In this document: piece by piece, positions 9,257 through 18,216 of the stretch
Layout: every line of letters begins with the position of its first letter
Position numbering within the stretch: the first letter of the stretch is position 1
DNA from: Nostoc linckia z4
GTDB taxonomy: Bacteria; Cyanobacteriota; Cyanobacteriia; Cyanobacteriales; Nostocaceae
Assembly: GCF_002608075.1 (NCBI RefSeq)
Contig: NZ_LAHA01000056.1
Location: 33,082 to 85,662, forward strand
DNA length: 52,581 nucleotides
Direction of reading: 5' to 3'
Notes under the pieces: model-generated
The model's input: the letters and a program-made list of their open reading frames with translations, nothing else
Told to the model about the DNA's origin: nothing
Databases searched by the model: none
Made by a program: the position numbers and the translations under genes

Positions 9257-11730
9257 TGCTATCTCCATCAATTGGGGGAATTTTAGATAAAACACACTTA
9301 AAAATAAAAAAGGCATTACATATGGCAAATCTCGGTAAACAACAAGTTTCATCCAGGCAAACACCGAAATTAGTTCAGAAAAAGAGCGTTGTTGAGCAAA
9401 GTAAATTTCCTGAAGCGCCAACATCCACAACCGATTTATCTGGCTACCAGCAACCGCAGTCTGGGGAAATGATAGCCAATGTAATGCGATCGCACTTAAC
9501 CCCAAACTCCATATCAACCACTAATTTGGCAGATAATCACCAATTATTAGCACCAAAACGTCAAAATAGCGAAGCCAATTTTTCGCCTACAAACCAGCTA
9601 AAAGCAGCATCAAGGCTCAGCTTACCAACAGACGGGGTAGTTCAAACAAAGCTGACCATAGGCCAACCCAATGACCGTTATGAACAGGAAGCCAACAGGG
9701 TCGCAACATCGGTGGTACGGCAAATAAATCTTCCTACACCTATTTCTGGGACTCAAGGTGAGGTGGTGCAAGAAAAAGAAGAACATGGACTGAGGAAAAA
9801 GCCCCAGCCAGTGTTGCAGCGTCAGGAAGACATAGGTGGCGGTGAAGCATCAACAGAGTTGGCGTCTGCCATTAACAGTGCTAAGGGAAGCGGACAGCCT
9901 TTAGATACCAGACTACAGCAGTCAATGGGGCAGGCGATGGGGGCAGATTTTAGTGGGGTGAGCGTACATACGAATAAACACTCAGACCAGTTGAATCAAT
10001 CGATTCAGGCGAAGGCCTTTACCACCGGGCAGGATGTATTCTTTCGGCAGGGGGCTTATCAGCCGGGAAGTCGCGGGGGTCAGGAGTTGATTGCACATGA
10101 ATTGACCCATGTAGTGCAGCAGAATGGCGATGGCATTCGTCGCAAAGAGACCCCAAAACAAGACCACCAAAATAGTGGAAGCGATATTTCCATCTCCCCA
10201 ACTCCAAGCGACCAAATTCAAAGGCGTTTTGGATTTGAAATTGAACTACCTATGTTGTTTACACACAAAGCCAACATCGCCGTTCCATCTCTAGCAGGGG
10301 GGGGCAATATAGCTATGAATGATGTGCCGATGGATGCAGGAATGGGAGGTAGACATACGAATTTAGTAGATATGACGGGAGCAAGTCACTGTTATTTAAA
10401 TGTTGACCATAGTAGAACCCTGAATAAACTTTACGAGGCAGAGCTAGACCAATATGCCACAGATAATGGTCTAAACCAAAATGAGCAGGATAGCCTGCAA
10501 GCTATCCGTGGAAGACTCATACCTAGTGGCGCTAGTATTGTCGAGGTTGTGACAACAGCATGGGATGAAAGTACCCTTTCTCGGACTCAGGCTCTAGCGA
10601 GGGTACGAGGGGTAGTGAACGCAGTAAATCAACTGTATAACAATATAGATAATGATACACAAGCGGCTGTAGGCGCACCGCTAGACGCATATTACATCGG
10701 CTCAGACAGTCCGAATTCTTCACTTTTTCAGCCACGTTTAGGATATTTTCACGCAACATATGGGATAAAACTCGCACAAGTACCCTATTTATTCGACCAG
10801 ACTACCCAACAAAAGAACAGAATGGCTCGATATGCAGAGCGAAATCTACCAGAAAAGGAACATGCCAAGAATGTAGAGCTGACGAAGCGTTCAGTAGCAG
10901 TAGCAAAAACAGCGATGACAGCCATCAAGAGATTGTGGCCGACAGTGCCGGTGACACGAAAATTTTTGCCAGATACAACAAAGATCGACCTATCGAGCGC
11001 AGCAGAAAAAGATTTTCTTGGGTTTTTAACGCTTTTGTGTAATTACTTCATGCTGATGAATGAACACACTGGAAGGGGCGATCTGGCGAAGAAGCTGGTA
11101 GGAATGCACTACTATAAGAGCGACCTTTATGATGTGGCAAGCCAGTTGCCAACTCAGGTAATAAATCCGTTGCGTGCAGTTAATACTACCTTGGTTAATC
11201 AGGTAATAAATGCAATTTGTACAGCCGTGGGAATAAACAAGACCGATAAGTTGAACGACGGTCTTAGCGGCTACACAGTAAAACAGTATTTATATCAGAT
11301 ATTCAGAGGGCATTTTGGTGTCATCGTAGACAGTAACACTGGCGTTGCCCAGCAGGACGCTTCCAACAATACCTTCATAGACCCCGTGCTGGCTGGCAGT
11401 ATTAATCCCTACAGTAGTAAGTTGGGGCCAGAGCAACTGGGGCCTGTGGGACGACAAGGAATGGGAGTCGTAATGGAGAATCGACACTTGGAATATCTCA
11501 ACCCTGCATATGGGAGTCTCGTGACTGCTCAGCAGAGGACAATGACACAAGAGGTCATTCGTTATGGAGCGCCGCAAGGGGCACCTGACACAAGGACGGC
11601 CCAGGAGCGAGCTATGTACGATTCCATAGGAGCGAGAGAGGAAGGGCCCGCAAGGCGACCCATAGCACAATGGGAAAGGATAATGATGGGAATATACGAC
11701 ATGGTGAAAGCCACCAATAATCGGACATAG
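9256..11730 (+). CDS. eCIS DUF4157 protein with a C-terminal amidoligase-like effector domain
   Basis: An 824-residue protein. Residues 1-190 are low-complexity and probably unfolded. Residues 200-295 form a DUF4157 eCIS core domain with the zinc-metallopeptidase motif HELTH (about 280-284). From about 322 a separate domain begins with FGFEIELP, followed by SIVEVVTTAW, LGYFHATYG (about 495-503) and VVMENRHLEY (about 738-747). These resemble the EIE, VE, H and EFR strands of the GCS/glutamine-synthetase-fold amidoligases; this assignment is inference. DUF4157 proteins are the usual cargo class of eCIS, so this is probably the payload. The ATG at 9256 overlaps the gp25 stop; an alternative ATG is at 9322. 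The last third is much richer in GC than neighbouring genes, which suggests a transplanted module. Confidence 0.82.
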   Translation: MLSPSIGGILDKTHLKIKKALHMANLGKQQVSSRQTPKLVQKKSVVEQSKFPEAPTSTTDLSGYQQPQSGEMIANVMRSHLTPNSISTTNLADNHQLLAPKRQNSEANFSPTNQLKAASRLSLPTDGVVQTKLTIGQPNDRYEQEANRVATSVVRQINLPTPISGTQGEVVQEKEEHGLRKKPQPVLQRQEDIGGGEASTELASAINSAKGSGQPLDTRLQQSMGQAMGADFSGVSVHTNKHSDQLNQSIQAKAFTTGQDVFFRQGAYQPGSRGGQELIAHELTHVVQQNGDGIRRKETPKQDHQNSGSDISISPTPSDQIQRRFGFEIELPMLFTHKANIAVPSLAGGGNIAMNDVPMDAGMGGRHTNLVDMTGASHCYLNVDHSRTLNKLYEAELDQYATDNGLNQNEQDSLQAIRGRLIPSGASIVEVVTTAWDESTLSRTQALARVRGVVNAVNQLYNNIDNDTQAAVGAPLDAYYIGSDSPNSSLFQPRLGYFHATYGIKLAQVPYLFDQTTQQKNRMARYAERNLPEKEHAKNVELTKRSVAVAKTAMTAIKRLWPTVPVTRKFLPDTTKIDLSSAAEKDFLGFLTLLCNYFMLMNEHTGRGDLAKKLVGMHYYKSDLYDVASQLPTQVINPLRAVNTTLVNQVINAICTAVGINKTDKLNDGLSGYTVKQYLYQIFRGHFGVIVDSNTGVAQQDASNNTFIDPVLAGSINPYSSKLGPEQLGPVGRQGMGVVMENRHLEYLNPAYGSLVTAQQRTMTQEVIRYGAPQGAPDTRTAQERAMYDSIGAREEGPARRPIAQWERIMMGIYDMVKATNNRT

Positions 11731-11851
11731 TACGATGCTTTTGTAGCGTATCAAACCAGCCCGCGATCGCCTAATTCGGAAAACAGATATGGAGCGATCG
11801 CTCACCGATTATTTTTCATTTTTATATACAATCACAATTCATAATTCAGCT

Positions 11852-14800
11852 ATGAATATAAATAAGCAAATTAAAGATCGGGTTTTTCGGGATGGGGTTA
11901 GTCAACGCCATCGCTTACTTAGAGAACTGGAACCAGATTATGTTGCAGTGGATGAGCGCGATACATCAGATTTGTTGGCTTTTGTGCAAGACTATGCTAC
12001 AAAACTCAACTATTTTGATGAGTCTAATACGATAAAGGGTGATTGGTCGGCTTTTTTTGCGGGAGATATTAAGCAAATGGTTGCTTACATTAATAACCCG
12101 GAAAGTTTCGCCGATGATGAATCGACACTCAGACAATTATCTCAACCTCATCTAGTTTTATTATTGACGTTTTTACAATTATTACGCTATCCGCAACAAC
12201 AGTTTAAAGCACTGACTCAAAGATATCTTGATTTTTACTATCAAGAGGTTTTAAAGTTAAGGATAAAACCGGAAGTTGCCGATAAAATCAATGTCATTTT
12301 TGAATTGTTGCCAGGACAAGATACGCATTTAATTAAACAGGGTACTTTGCTGAATGCAGGTCAAGATAGTCAAGGTATTAATCTCAATTATGCGACTGAT
12401 GAAGACATCATCGTGAATCGAGCTACTGTGGCGAGTGTAAAAACTGTATTTTTAGAAAAAACATACATCACTTTAGAAGACATTCATCAGCAAGATAATA
12501 GAAGCGATCGCAGTTTTGAAAAGATGCTGCGATGGGCCATTGGTAGCCCCAATCAAGGAGATAAATTTCCTGATTTTAATGGCACAGCAGTGGATATTAA
12601 TTATCTTAAACAATATATATATCAACCACTGAAAAATACTCAACAAATATCTCAAACTGCAAAAAATTATGTTGAAAATAGTTTATTTTTTGATAGTGTA
12701 GAAAGTTTTCAATATTGCTTTGAAACAAACGATCGCCAAACAAGTGAAGATAATCCCGACCTGAAAAAACCTACGGAATTAGAATGGCAAGAAATTTATA
12801 AAATCGCAGAAAAAGCCTACAGAAAAAAAATCACCTTTGCTCGACGTAATACTTTAAAGGAAGAACGAGAAAAATCCGGCTTCGATGGAATGATGAAATT
12901 GGCTCTTGGTAGTCCTAATCCTGGGGATGCTTTACCAGAAATGCCAAATAATTATCAAACCTTGGTTGAGATATTTGATAATCTTAACCAAGAGCCAGTT
13001 ATTAGATATATTAAAGAACAACTTTATCTGAGTGTGGAGGATTTCCGGAAGATTATGGAAATCCAAGCTACTACAGTCAATCCTAATTGGGAAGAAGTTT
13101 ATCGCCTGGTTGAAAAAGCACAAACCAAGAAAAGGAATTTTATTTATCCTTTCATTGGCAGAACGGAAATTCAAAATATTTATCCTAATTCTCCAGTGGA
13201 TGTTAAAGAGAAAGAAGCAGCTAAATTCCAACGTTTTCAGACTTTTGGAAATATTACTCAAAATTTACCAAATTCCCTTGGTTTTGCAGTTAGTTCGCCT
13301 ATACTTTTGTTGTCAGAAGGTACGCGTACTATTATTTTGACCTTTGCATCTTCTGAAAAGACGTTGAATCGAGATGCTTGCCAACAGATGCTCGATAGTA
13401 AGATTCAATGTTTTGAGATTTATTTGAGTAGTGGAAAACAATGGATAAAACCCGAATCATTTCAATATAAAATTGGCGATTTTATTTTAGAAGAAGCAGT
13501 TAAATCTTATAATATCTCCCAAGTTAATTTAGGTGCGATCGCTCCAGATAATCGCATATTTACGAGTGTGTCTTTGGCGGCTGCTAATGATACATTTGAT
13601 TCGAGTAATTTCGGGCAACTTCTTGTGTGGAATGACGGTAGAATATTTGAAATTACAGAAATAGTTAATAGTAAACAAGCTAATATTCAGGAAATTGCTA
13701 GGGGGATATTTCCTCAAGAAGTTCTTAGCAATGACAAGGTTAAATTATATCAACCTTCAGCTATCTATCTCAATAGTTTACAATTTGAATTAACCATTGA
13801 TGCCACCTCACCTGCTATTTTACCACCAGCAGAAACATTAACTGATGCGATGGCTACTCCTCATCCGGTGGTGAAAATTCTGTTGCATCAAATATCAAAA
13901 TTAGATGATTCTGAAGTAAAATTTATTTATTATCAGCAATTGCGATCGCTACTTTTAAAAAAAGTAAATATTCAAATTAAAGTTGAAAATCTTCAGAATT
14001 TACAATTGCGTAATGATAACTCAATTTTGAATTCCAAAACTCCTTTTCCACCCTTTGGTAATAATCCCAAACCAGGTTCGAGTTTTTATTTCAGCCATAG
14101 AGAAATCAGTTGCAAAAAATTAGATAGTCTTTCCCTAAATATCCAGTGGATGGCACTCCCCAAAAACTTTGAAGAATACTACAAGGCTTATTCTGATACT
14201 GGGGTAATCAGCAAAGTTACTAATAATAGCTTTCAAGTTAGTTGGAAAATTCTTAATAATAGAAGCTGGGTAGACATTGCAACTTATCTACCTATTTTCT
14301 CTCAAGATGGGAATAATTTAAGTAATTCCATTCAGATGCAATGTGAAAACTTTAATATTCCTGGTTATACTCTCGATACTTCTACTTTAGCAATTGCTAC
14401 AGACAATCCTTTTGAGCAAAACAGATACTTCAAACTGGAATTAGAAAGTCCTGATTTTGCACATGATTTATATCCCATAGTATTAAATAAGGTGGCTTTG
14501 GCAACGGATGATAAAAAAAATCTCACAGTTTATCCTCCCTACACCCCTCAAATAAAAGCCATCTCCCTCGACTATACCGCCTCCGTGGAAGTTGATTTGC
14601 AAGGGCATTCAAACACTGATGATTCTACCCAAATCTTTCATCTTCATCCCTTTGGTTATGCAGACATCCAAACCTTGAATCCAGATAACTCAACAAATAG
14701 CCAATATTATCTCCTACCCCAATATGAAACAGAAGGTAGTTTATATCTCGGTATCCGCAATCTGCAACCACCACAAAATATTTCTATCCTCTATCAAATG

Positions 14801-15967
14801 ATAGCAGGAAGTGGTAATGGCGAACTCACTCCGCCACAAATTTATTGGAGTTATTTAAGTGGTAATAATTGGCAAGAATTTCAAGACACAGAAATACTTT
14901 TTGATAGTACCAACGGATTAGTAGATCCGGGAATTATTCGCTTGAGTATCCCAGACAAAGCCACTAATAAGCATCAATTATTACCCAGTGGATTGCATTG
15001 GTTACGAGCCACTGTTAAGGAAAATACCACCGCGATTCCTGATACTTTAGATATCAAAACTCAGGCAGTGAGGGCTACTTTTGTTAATCAAGAAAACGCA
15101 GCCGAACATTTCAGTCAACCCCTAGCAGCTAATTCCATTCAAGGATTTGTGACGCGAGATGCTGCTATCAAAACAGTACAACAACCATATACATCTTATG
15201 GTGGTAAACCTAAAGAAAATAACCGCGCTTTTACTACGCGGGTGAGTGAAAGACTGCGCCATAAACAAAGGGCAATAACTCCTTGGGATTACGAACGTTT
15301 GGTATTAGAACATTTTCCGCAAATTTATAAAGTTAAATGTATCACCTCTGCTGCTGGCTCTAATAATCCCAGTGCTGCAAAAGTAACAGTGGTGGTAGTT
15401 CCCGATATTTCTAATACTGCGCCATTTTTTCCCCTAGAACCCAAAGCACCTTTATATTTGCTCAAGGAAATTGAGGCATATCTGCAAAAATATACCTCAC
15501 CTTTTGTGCAAATTGTGGTGAAAAATCCCCGCTACGAACGTATTAAATACAGAGTGGGCGTCCGTTTTCGCCAGAGATACGAACAAGGTTATTATCTCAA
15601 TCAACTGAACGAAGATATTAAACGCTTTTTGTCTCCTTGGGCTTATGAAGAACAAGCAGACATTACCTTTGGAAGTTCAATTCACAGTTCCTCACTGATT
15701 TATTTTATTGAGAACAGACCTTATGTAGATTATGTTGCCAATTTGAAATTAATTGAACAAATTGGTATTCAAGCTGGTTCTCAAGGTAAATCAGATACTT
15801 ATTATCGAGTCAATCAATCTAACTTGGCTCAGGTGCAATATCCAGATGCAATTTTGGTTTCTGCACCGGAACATATTATCGATTTAATTGGCACAGAAAA
15901 TTATGATGAAGAGGACTTTGAAGGCATTGGTTACATGATTGTCGGTATTGATTTTATTGTTAGTTAA
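11852..15967 (+). CDS. Giant baseplate J/gp47-family protein (Afp11-like)
   Basis: A 1371-residue baseplate wedge protein. The N-terminal half is helical and includes two copies of a GSPNxGDxxP segment (roughly residues 227-236 and 350-359). The C-terminal half is beta-rich and ends with the baseplate J signature: AFTTRVSERLRHKQRAITPWDYERLVLEHFP at about 1120-1150 (shown here by its key residues RLRHK, WDYE), then FGSSIHSSSL near 1225. The last residues are GYMIVGIDFIVS. ATG 11852 is preferred to an upstream ATG at 11789 because homologues begin near MNINKQIKDRVFRDG. It is about the length of Afp11-type proteins plus insertions. Two HIP1 octamers lie in the gap before it. Confidence 0.9.
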   Translation: MNINKQIKDRVFRDGVSQRHRLLRELEPDYVAVDERDTSDLLAFVQDYATKLNYFDESNTIKGDWSAFFAGDIKQMVAYINNPESFADDESTLRQLSQPHLVLLLTFLQLLRYPQQQFKALTQRYLDFYYQEVLKLRIKPEVADKINVIFELLPGQDTHLIKQGTLLNAGQDSQGINLNYATDEDIIVNRATVASVKTVFLEKTYITLEDIHQQDNRSDRSFEKMLRWAIGSPNQGDKFPDFNGTAVDINYLKQYIYQPLKNTQQISQTAKNYVENSLFFDSVESFQYCFETNDRQTSEDNPDLKKPTELEWQEIYKIAEKAYRKKITFARRNTLKEEREKSGFDGMMKLALGSPNPGDALPEMPNNYQTLVEIFDNLNQEPVIRYIKEQLYLSVEDFRKIMEIQATTVNPNWEEVYRLVEKAQTKKRNFIYPFIGRTEIQNIYPNSPVDVKEKEAAKFQRFQTFGNITQNLPNSLGFAVSSPILLLSEGTRTIILTFASSEKTLNRDACQQMLDSKIQCFEIYLSSGKQWIKPESFQYKIGDFILEEAVKSYNISQVNLGAIAPDNRIFTSVSLAAANDTFDSSNFGQLLVWNDGRIFEITEIVNSKQANIQEIARGIFPQEVLSNDKVKLYQPSAIYLNSLQFELTIDATSPAILPPAETLTDAMATPHPVVKILLHQISKLDDSEVKFIYYQQLRSLLLKKVNIQIKVENLQNLQLRNDNSILNSKTPFPPFGNNPKPGSSFYFSHREISCKKLDSLSLNIQWMALPKNFEEYYKAYSDTGVISKVTNNSFQVSWKILNNRSWVDIATYLPIFSQDGNNLSNSIQMQCENFNIPGYTLDTSTLAIATDNPFEQNRYFKLELESPDFAHDLYPIVLNKVALATDDKKNLTVYPPYTPQIKAISLDYTASVEVDLQGHSNTDDSTQIFHLHPFGYADIQTLNPDNSTNSQYYLLPQYETEGSLYLGIRNLQPPQNISILYQMIAGSGNGELTPPQIYWSYLSGNNWQEFQDTEILFDSTNGLVDPGIIRLSIPDKATNKHQLLPSGLHWLRATVKENTTAIPDTLDIKTQAVRATFVNQENAAEHFSQPLAANSIQGFVTRDAAIKTVQQPYTSYGGKPKENNRAFTTRVSERLRHKQRAITPWDYERLVLEHFPQIYKVKCITSAAGSNNPSAAKVTVVVVPDISNTAPFFPLEPKAPLYLLKEIEAYLQKYTSPFVQIVVKNPRYERIKYRVGVRFRQRYEQGYYLNQLNEDIKRFLSPWAYEEQADITFGSSIHSSSLIYFIENRPYVDYVANLKLIEQIGIQAGSQGKSDTYYRVNQSNLAQVQYPDAILVSAPEHIIDLIGTENYDEEDFEGIGYMIVGIDFIVS

Positions 15968-15982
15968 AAGGAGTAAAGTATC

Positions 15983-17596
15983 GTGGCTCAAAAAAGTAGA
16001 AGCGAACTGCAAGGATTATTCAAAACAGGAACGAAACCTTCCCAACAGGATTTTGCCGATTTTATTGAATCCACCCTCAATATTAAAGATGATGGCATAC
16101 AAAAGCCCTCTGGAGCAGATACTCCCCTGAAGATTACAGCCCAGGGTAACGATGAGAAATTAATAGATTTTTATGCAGGTGAAACAAAAACCTGGGGTTT
16201 TAATCAGAAATCAGGAGACAAACAAGGCTTTAATATATCTAATTCTGGAGGTAGCAGGTTTTTTATTGCTAACAGTAATGGAAATGTGGGATTGAGTATC
16301 GACCAGCCTACGGCAAAATTGCATATTCAACAAACAGCAAATGAAGATGCTTTGCGAATAGATGATGAGTTAAAGGATACAACTCCTTTTCTAATTAATA
16401 AAGATGGTAATGTGGGAATTGGCACAGCAACTCCAGGAACAAAGTTAGAAATCAATGGTAATTTGAAGTTACAACAGGGAGTGGCAGTCAATCAAATTTC
16501 TAGTGATAGCACTCTAGCAGGAAATAGCGACCTTACCATACCAACAGAAAAAGCAATCAAAACCTATGCAGATACTAAAGCACTTTTGGCGGGTTCTGCG
16601 AACCAGGATTTTCAAACAAAAAACTTAACTGTAAATAGCAATTTCAAGTTACAACAGGGAGTAACAGTTAATAAAATTTCTAATGATGGGACTTTAGCAG
16701 GAAATAGCGACCTTGCCATTCCCACAGAGAAAGCAATCAAAACCTATGCAGATACCAAAGCACTTCTGGGGGGTTCTGCTAGTCAGGATTTTCAAGCAAA
16801 TAACCTAACTATAAAAGGTAAAATTTCAGGTGCCATCGACCGATTAACTTCATCTGATAACAAATATACCTTGGTAATGCAGAGCGATCGCAATTTAGTT
16901 ATTTACGATGATACTCAAACTCAAGGCAATAAAGCTGTTTGGTCTCTGGCAGGATCGTCTAACCAAAGTTTTTATACAAAAAATCTAAGTGTCTCAGGAA
17001 GTCTAACTGTAACCGACTCTTTGTCTGTTGCCGCATCTGCTGGCAGTACAGTAAATATCGATTTATCAGGTCATGTCCAACTCAAAGAATATGGCACACA
17101 AAACCTAGCTTTTTTCCAAGCAAGAGACGACTTATCAAATCGAGACATTGGTTTAAGAATTAGAACCCAAAGGGAGGGTGATAAAAAACCAAGTATTGTA
17201 GAAGCAATCACCATTAGTCCTGATGGTAATTTGGGTCTTGGTACTACAAGTCCAGGTGCAAAATTAGATGTTAATGGCAGTTTGAGGGCAAATAGTCTAA
17301 AACTCACAACAAAACTAATTTCATTTAAAAAATATAGCAATCTTGGCGATAATATTAATTACAAAACTGACTATCCCACATCTCAATGGATTTGTAGCAT
17401 TGCCGGATTTTACTCAGGCCCTGGTGATATCAATGAGGGAACTGTTGCTGACATTATTCAGGTTTATACTTATCCTAATTCAGATGGTTGGTGGTATATT
17501 AGGGGGGATTTTTTAACTCACAACAAGGCTGAAAACTGGACGATTTGGCTAATGGCAATTAATCGAGATATAGCAGAAGCAGCCAATTCTTTGTAA
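15983..17596 (+). CDS. eCIS tail-fibre-like protein with bulb-lectin motif
   Basis: A 537-residue fibre. Residues 1-50 (SRSELQGLFKTGTKPSQQDF) form the baseplate-attachment segment seen in eCIS fibres. It then has phage tail-spike-type GNVGIGTATPGTKLEINGN repeats (about 138-156 and 412-430), and a tandem duplication of about 80 residues (KLQQGV, then IPTEKAIKTYADTKALL twice). Residues 284-320 contain YTLVMQSDRNLVIYDD, which fits the mannose-binding QxDxNxVxY motif of B-type (bulb) lectins. It therefore probably trimerises and may bind a sugar-bearing surface. The GTG start has an AAGGAG box at ideal spacing. The gene follows baseplate J by 15 bases. Confidence 0.85.
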   Translation: MAQKSRSELQGLFKTGTKPSQQDFADFIESTLNIKDDGIQKPSGADTPLKITAQGNDEKLIDFYAGETKTWGFNQKSGDKQGFNISNSGGSRFFIANSNGNVGLSIDQPTAKLHIQQTANEDALRIDDELKDTTPFLINKDGNVGIGTATPGTKLEINGNLKLQQGVAVNQISSDSTLAGNSDLTIPTEKAIKTYADTKALLAGSANQDFQTKNLTVNSNFKLQQGVTVNKISNDGTLAGNSDLAIPTEKAIKTYADTKALLGGSASQDFQANNLTIKGKISGAIDRLTSSDNKYTLVMQSDRNLVIYDDTQTQGNKAVWSLAGSSNQSFYTKNLSVSGSLTVTDSLSVAASAGSTVNIDLSGHVQLKEYGTQNLAFFQARDDLSNRDIGLRIRTQREGDKKPSIVEAITISPDGNLGLGTTSPGAKLDVNGSLRANSLKLTTKLISFKKYSNLGDNINYKTDYPTSQWICSIAGFYSGPGDINEGTVADIIQVYTYPNSDGWWYIRGDFLTHNKAENWTIWLMAINRDIAEAANSL

Positions 17597-17735
17597 GCAT
17601 AAAACAATACTGTTGCTGTTAATAAATTTCATTTATAAAGGCGAGAGAACAGGGAACAGAAGAAAGCAAAAACAAGCTTATGTCAACCGTATTAAACCAC
17701 AAGCATCAATCACAGCTATGGCAACCTAAAATAAT

Positions 17736-17832
17736 TTTAGGACTTACGCAAAATATCTCTCAAACTCTCATTTCTCTGTGACCTCTGCGCCTCTGTGGTT
17801 CGATTTTCCGTTAGGTGTGCGTAAGTCCTAAA
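17736..17832. mobile_element. MITE-like element with 15-bp terminal inverted repeats
   Basis: The ends TTTAGGACTTACGCA (17736-17750) and TGCGTAAGTCCTAAA (17818-17832) are perfect inverted repeats around a 67-base core containing CTCTGCGCCTCTGTGG. The AGGACTTACGCA end is familiar from small non-autonomous elements in Nostocales genomes. It carries no gene and has inserted between the fibre and coiled-coil genes of the injection-system operon. Confidence 0.75.
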
Positions 17833-17871
17833 TTTGTGAAATATTACATGTTAAGTCAATACGGTTCGGTT

Positions 17872-17935
17872 AAAGGGGAAAGGTGAAAGGTTTCAAATAC
17901 ATCCTTTACCCCTTACCCCTTAAACTTTTCCCAGA
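17872..17935. repeat. AAAGGGGAAAGG / CCTTTACCCCTT palindromic repeat
   Basis: A purine-rich run (AAAGGGGAAAGGTGAAAGG) is followed after a short spacer by its near complement built from CCTTACCCCTT units, so the region can fold on itself. Relatives occur at about 36240-36308 and 42262-42378. Confidence 0.6.
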
Positions 17936-17965
17936 CCTATATAACTAAACTATATTTAGTTAATC

Positions 17966-18178
17966 ATGAAACAACAACTACAAAACCGCCTTCAACAACT
18001 CAAAGCTGAATTTGCATCAGGACAAAAAGTCCTTGCAGATTTAGAAGCTAAACAAATCAATGTCCGAGAAACTTTACTCCGCATTCAAGGAGCTATTCAG
18101 GTATTAGAAGAAGAATTAGCTAAAAATAATGGTGTTGTATCTCAACAAGAAGAATTAGAGGTTTTAGAAACAGATTAA
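17966..18178 (+). CDS. Small coiled-coil protein inside the eCIS operon, 70 aa
   Basis: A 70-residue, almost entirely helical protein with heptad-like leucines (LQNRLQQLKAEF, VLADLEAKQ, TLLRIQGAIQVLEEEL) and an acidic tail. I do not know a family name. Its place between the fibre gene and the second baseplate gene, in the same direction and 38 bases ahead of the latter, argues for an assembly or chaperone role, but nothing in the sequence proves it. Confidence 0.65.
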   Translation: MKQQLQNRLQQLKAEFASGQKVLADLEAKQINVRETLLRIQGAIQVLEEELAKNNGVVSQQEELEVLETD

Positions 18179-18216
18179 ATAGGAGTTCAACCACTAGTCA
18201 AAACCACAAAATCACC

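Larger units (their letters stand above)
17597..17965 (+). repeat. Repeat-filled spacer within the eCIS operon
   Basis: There is no gene. A MITE-like element (17736-17832) and a purine/pyrimidine mirror repeat (17872-17935) occupy most of it, separating fibre and downstream genes. The sequence just before the next ATG, including the imperfect palindrome AACTATATTTAGTT at 17947-17960, may hold a secondary promoter. Confidence 0.6.
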
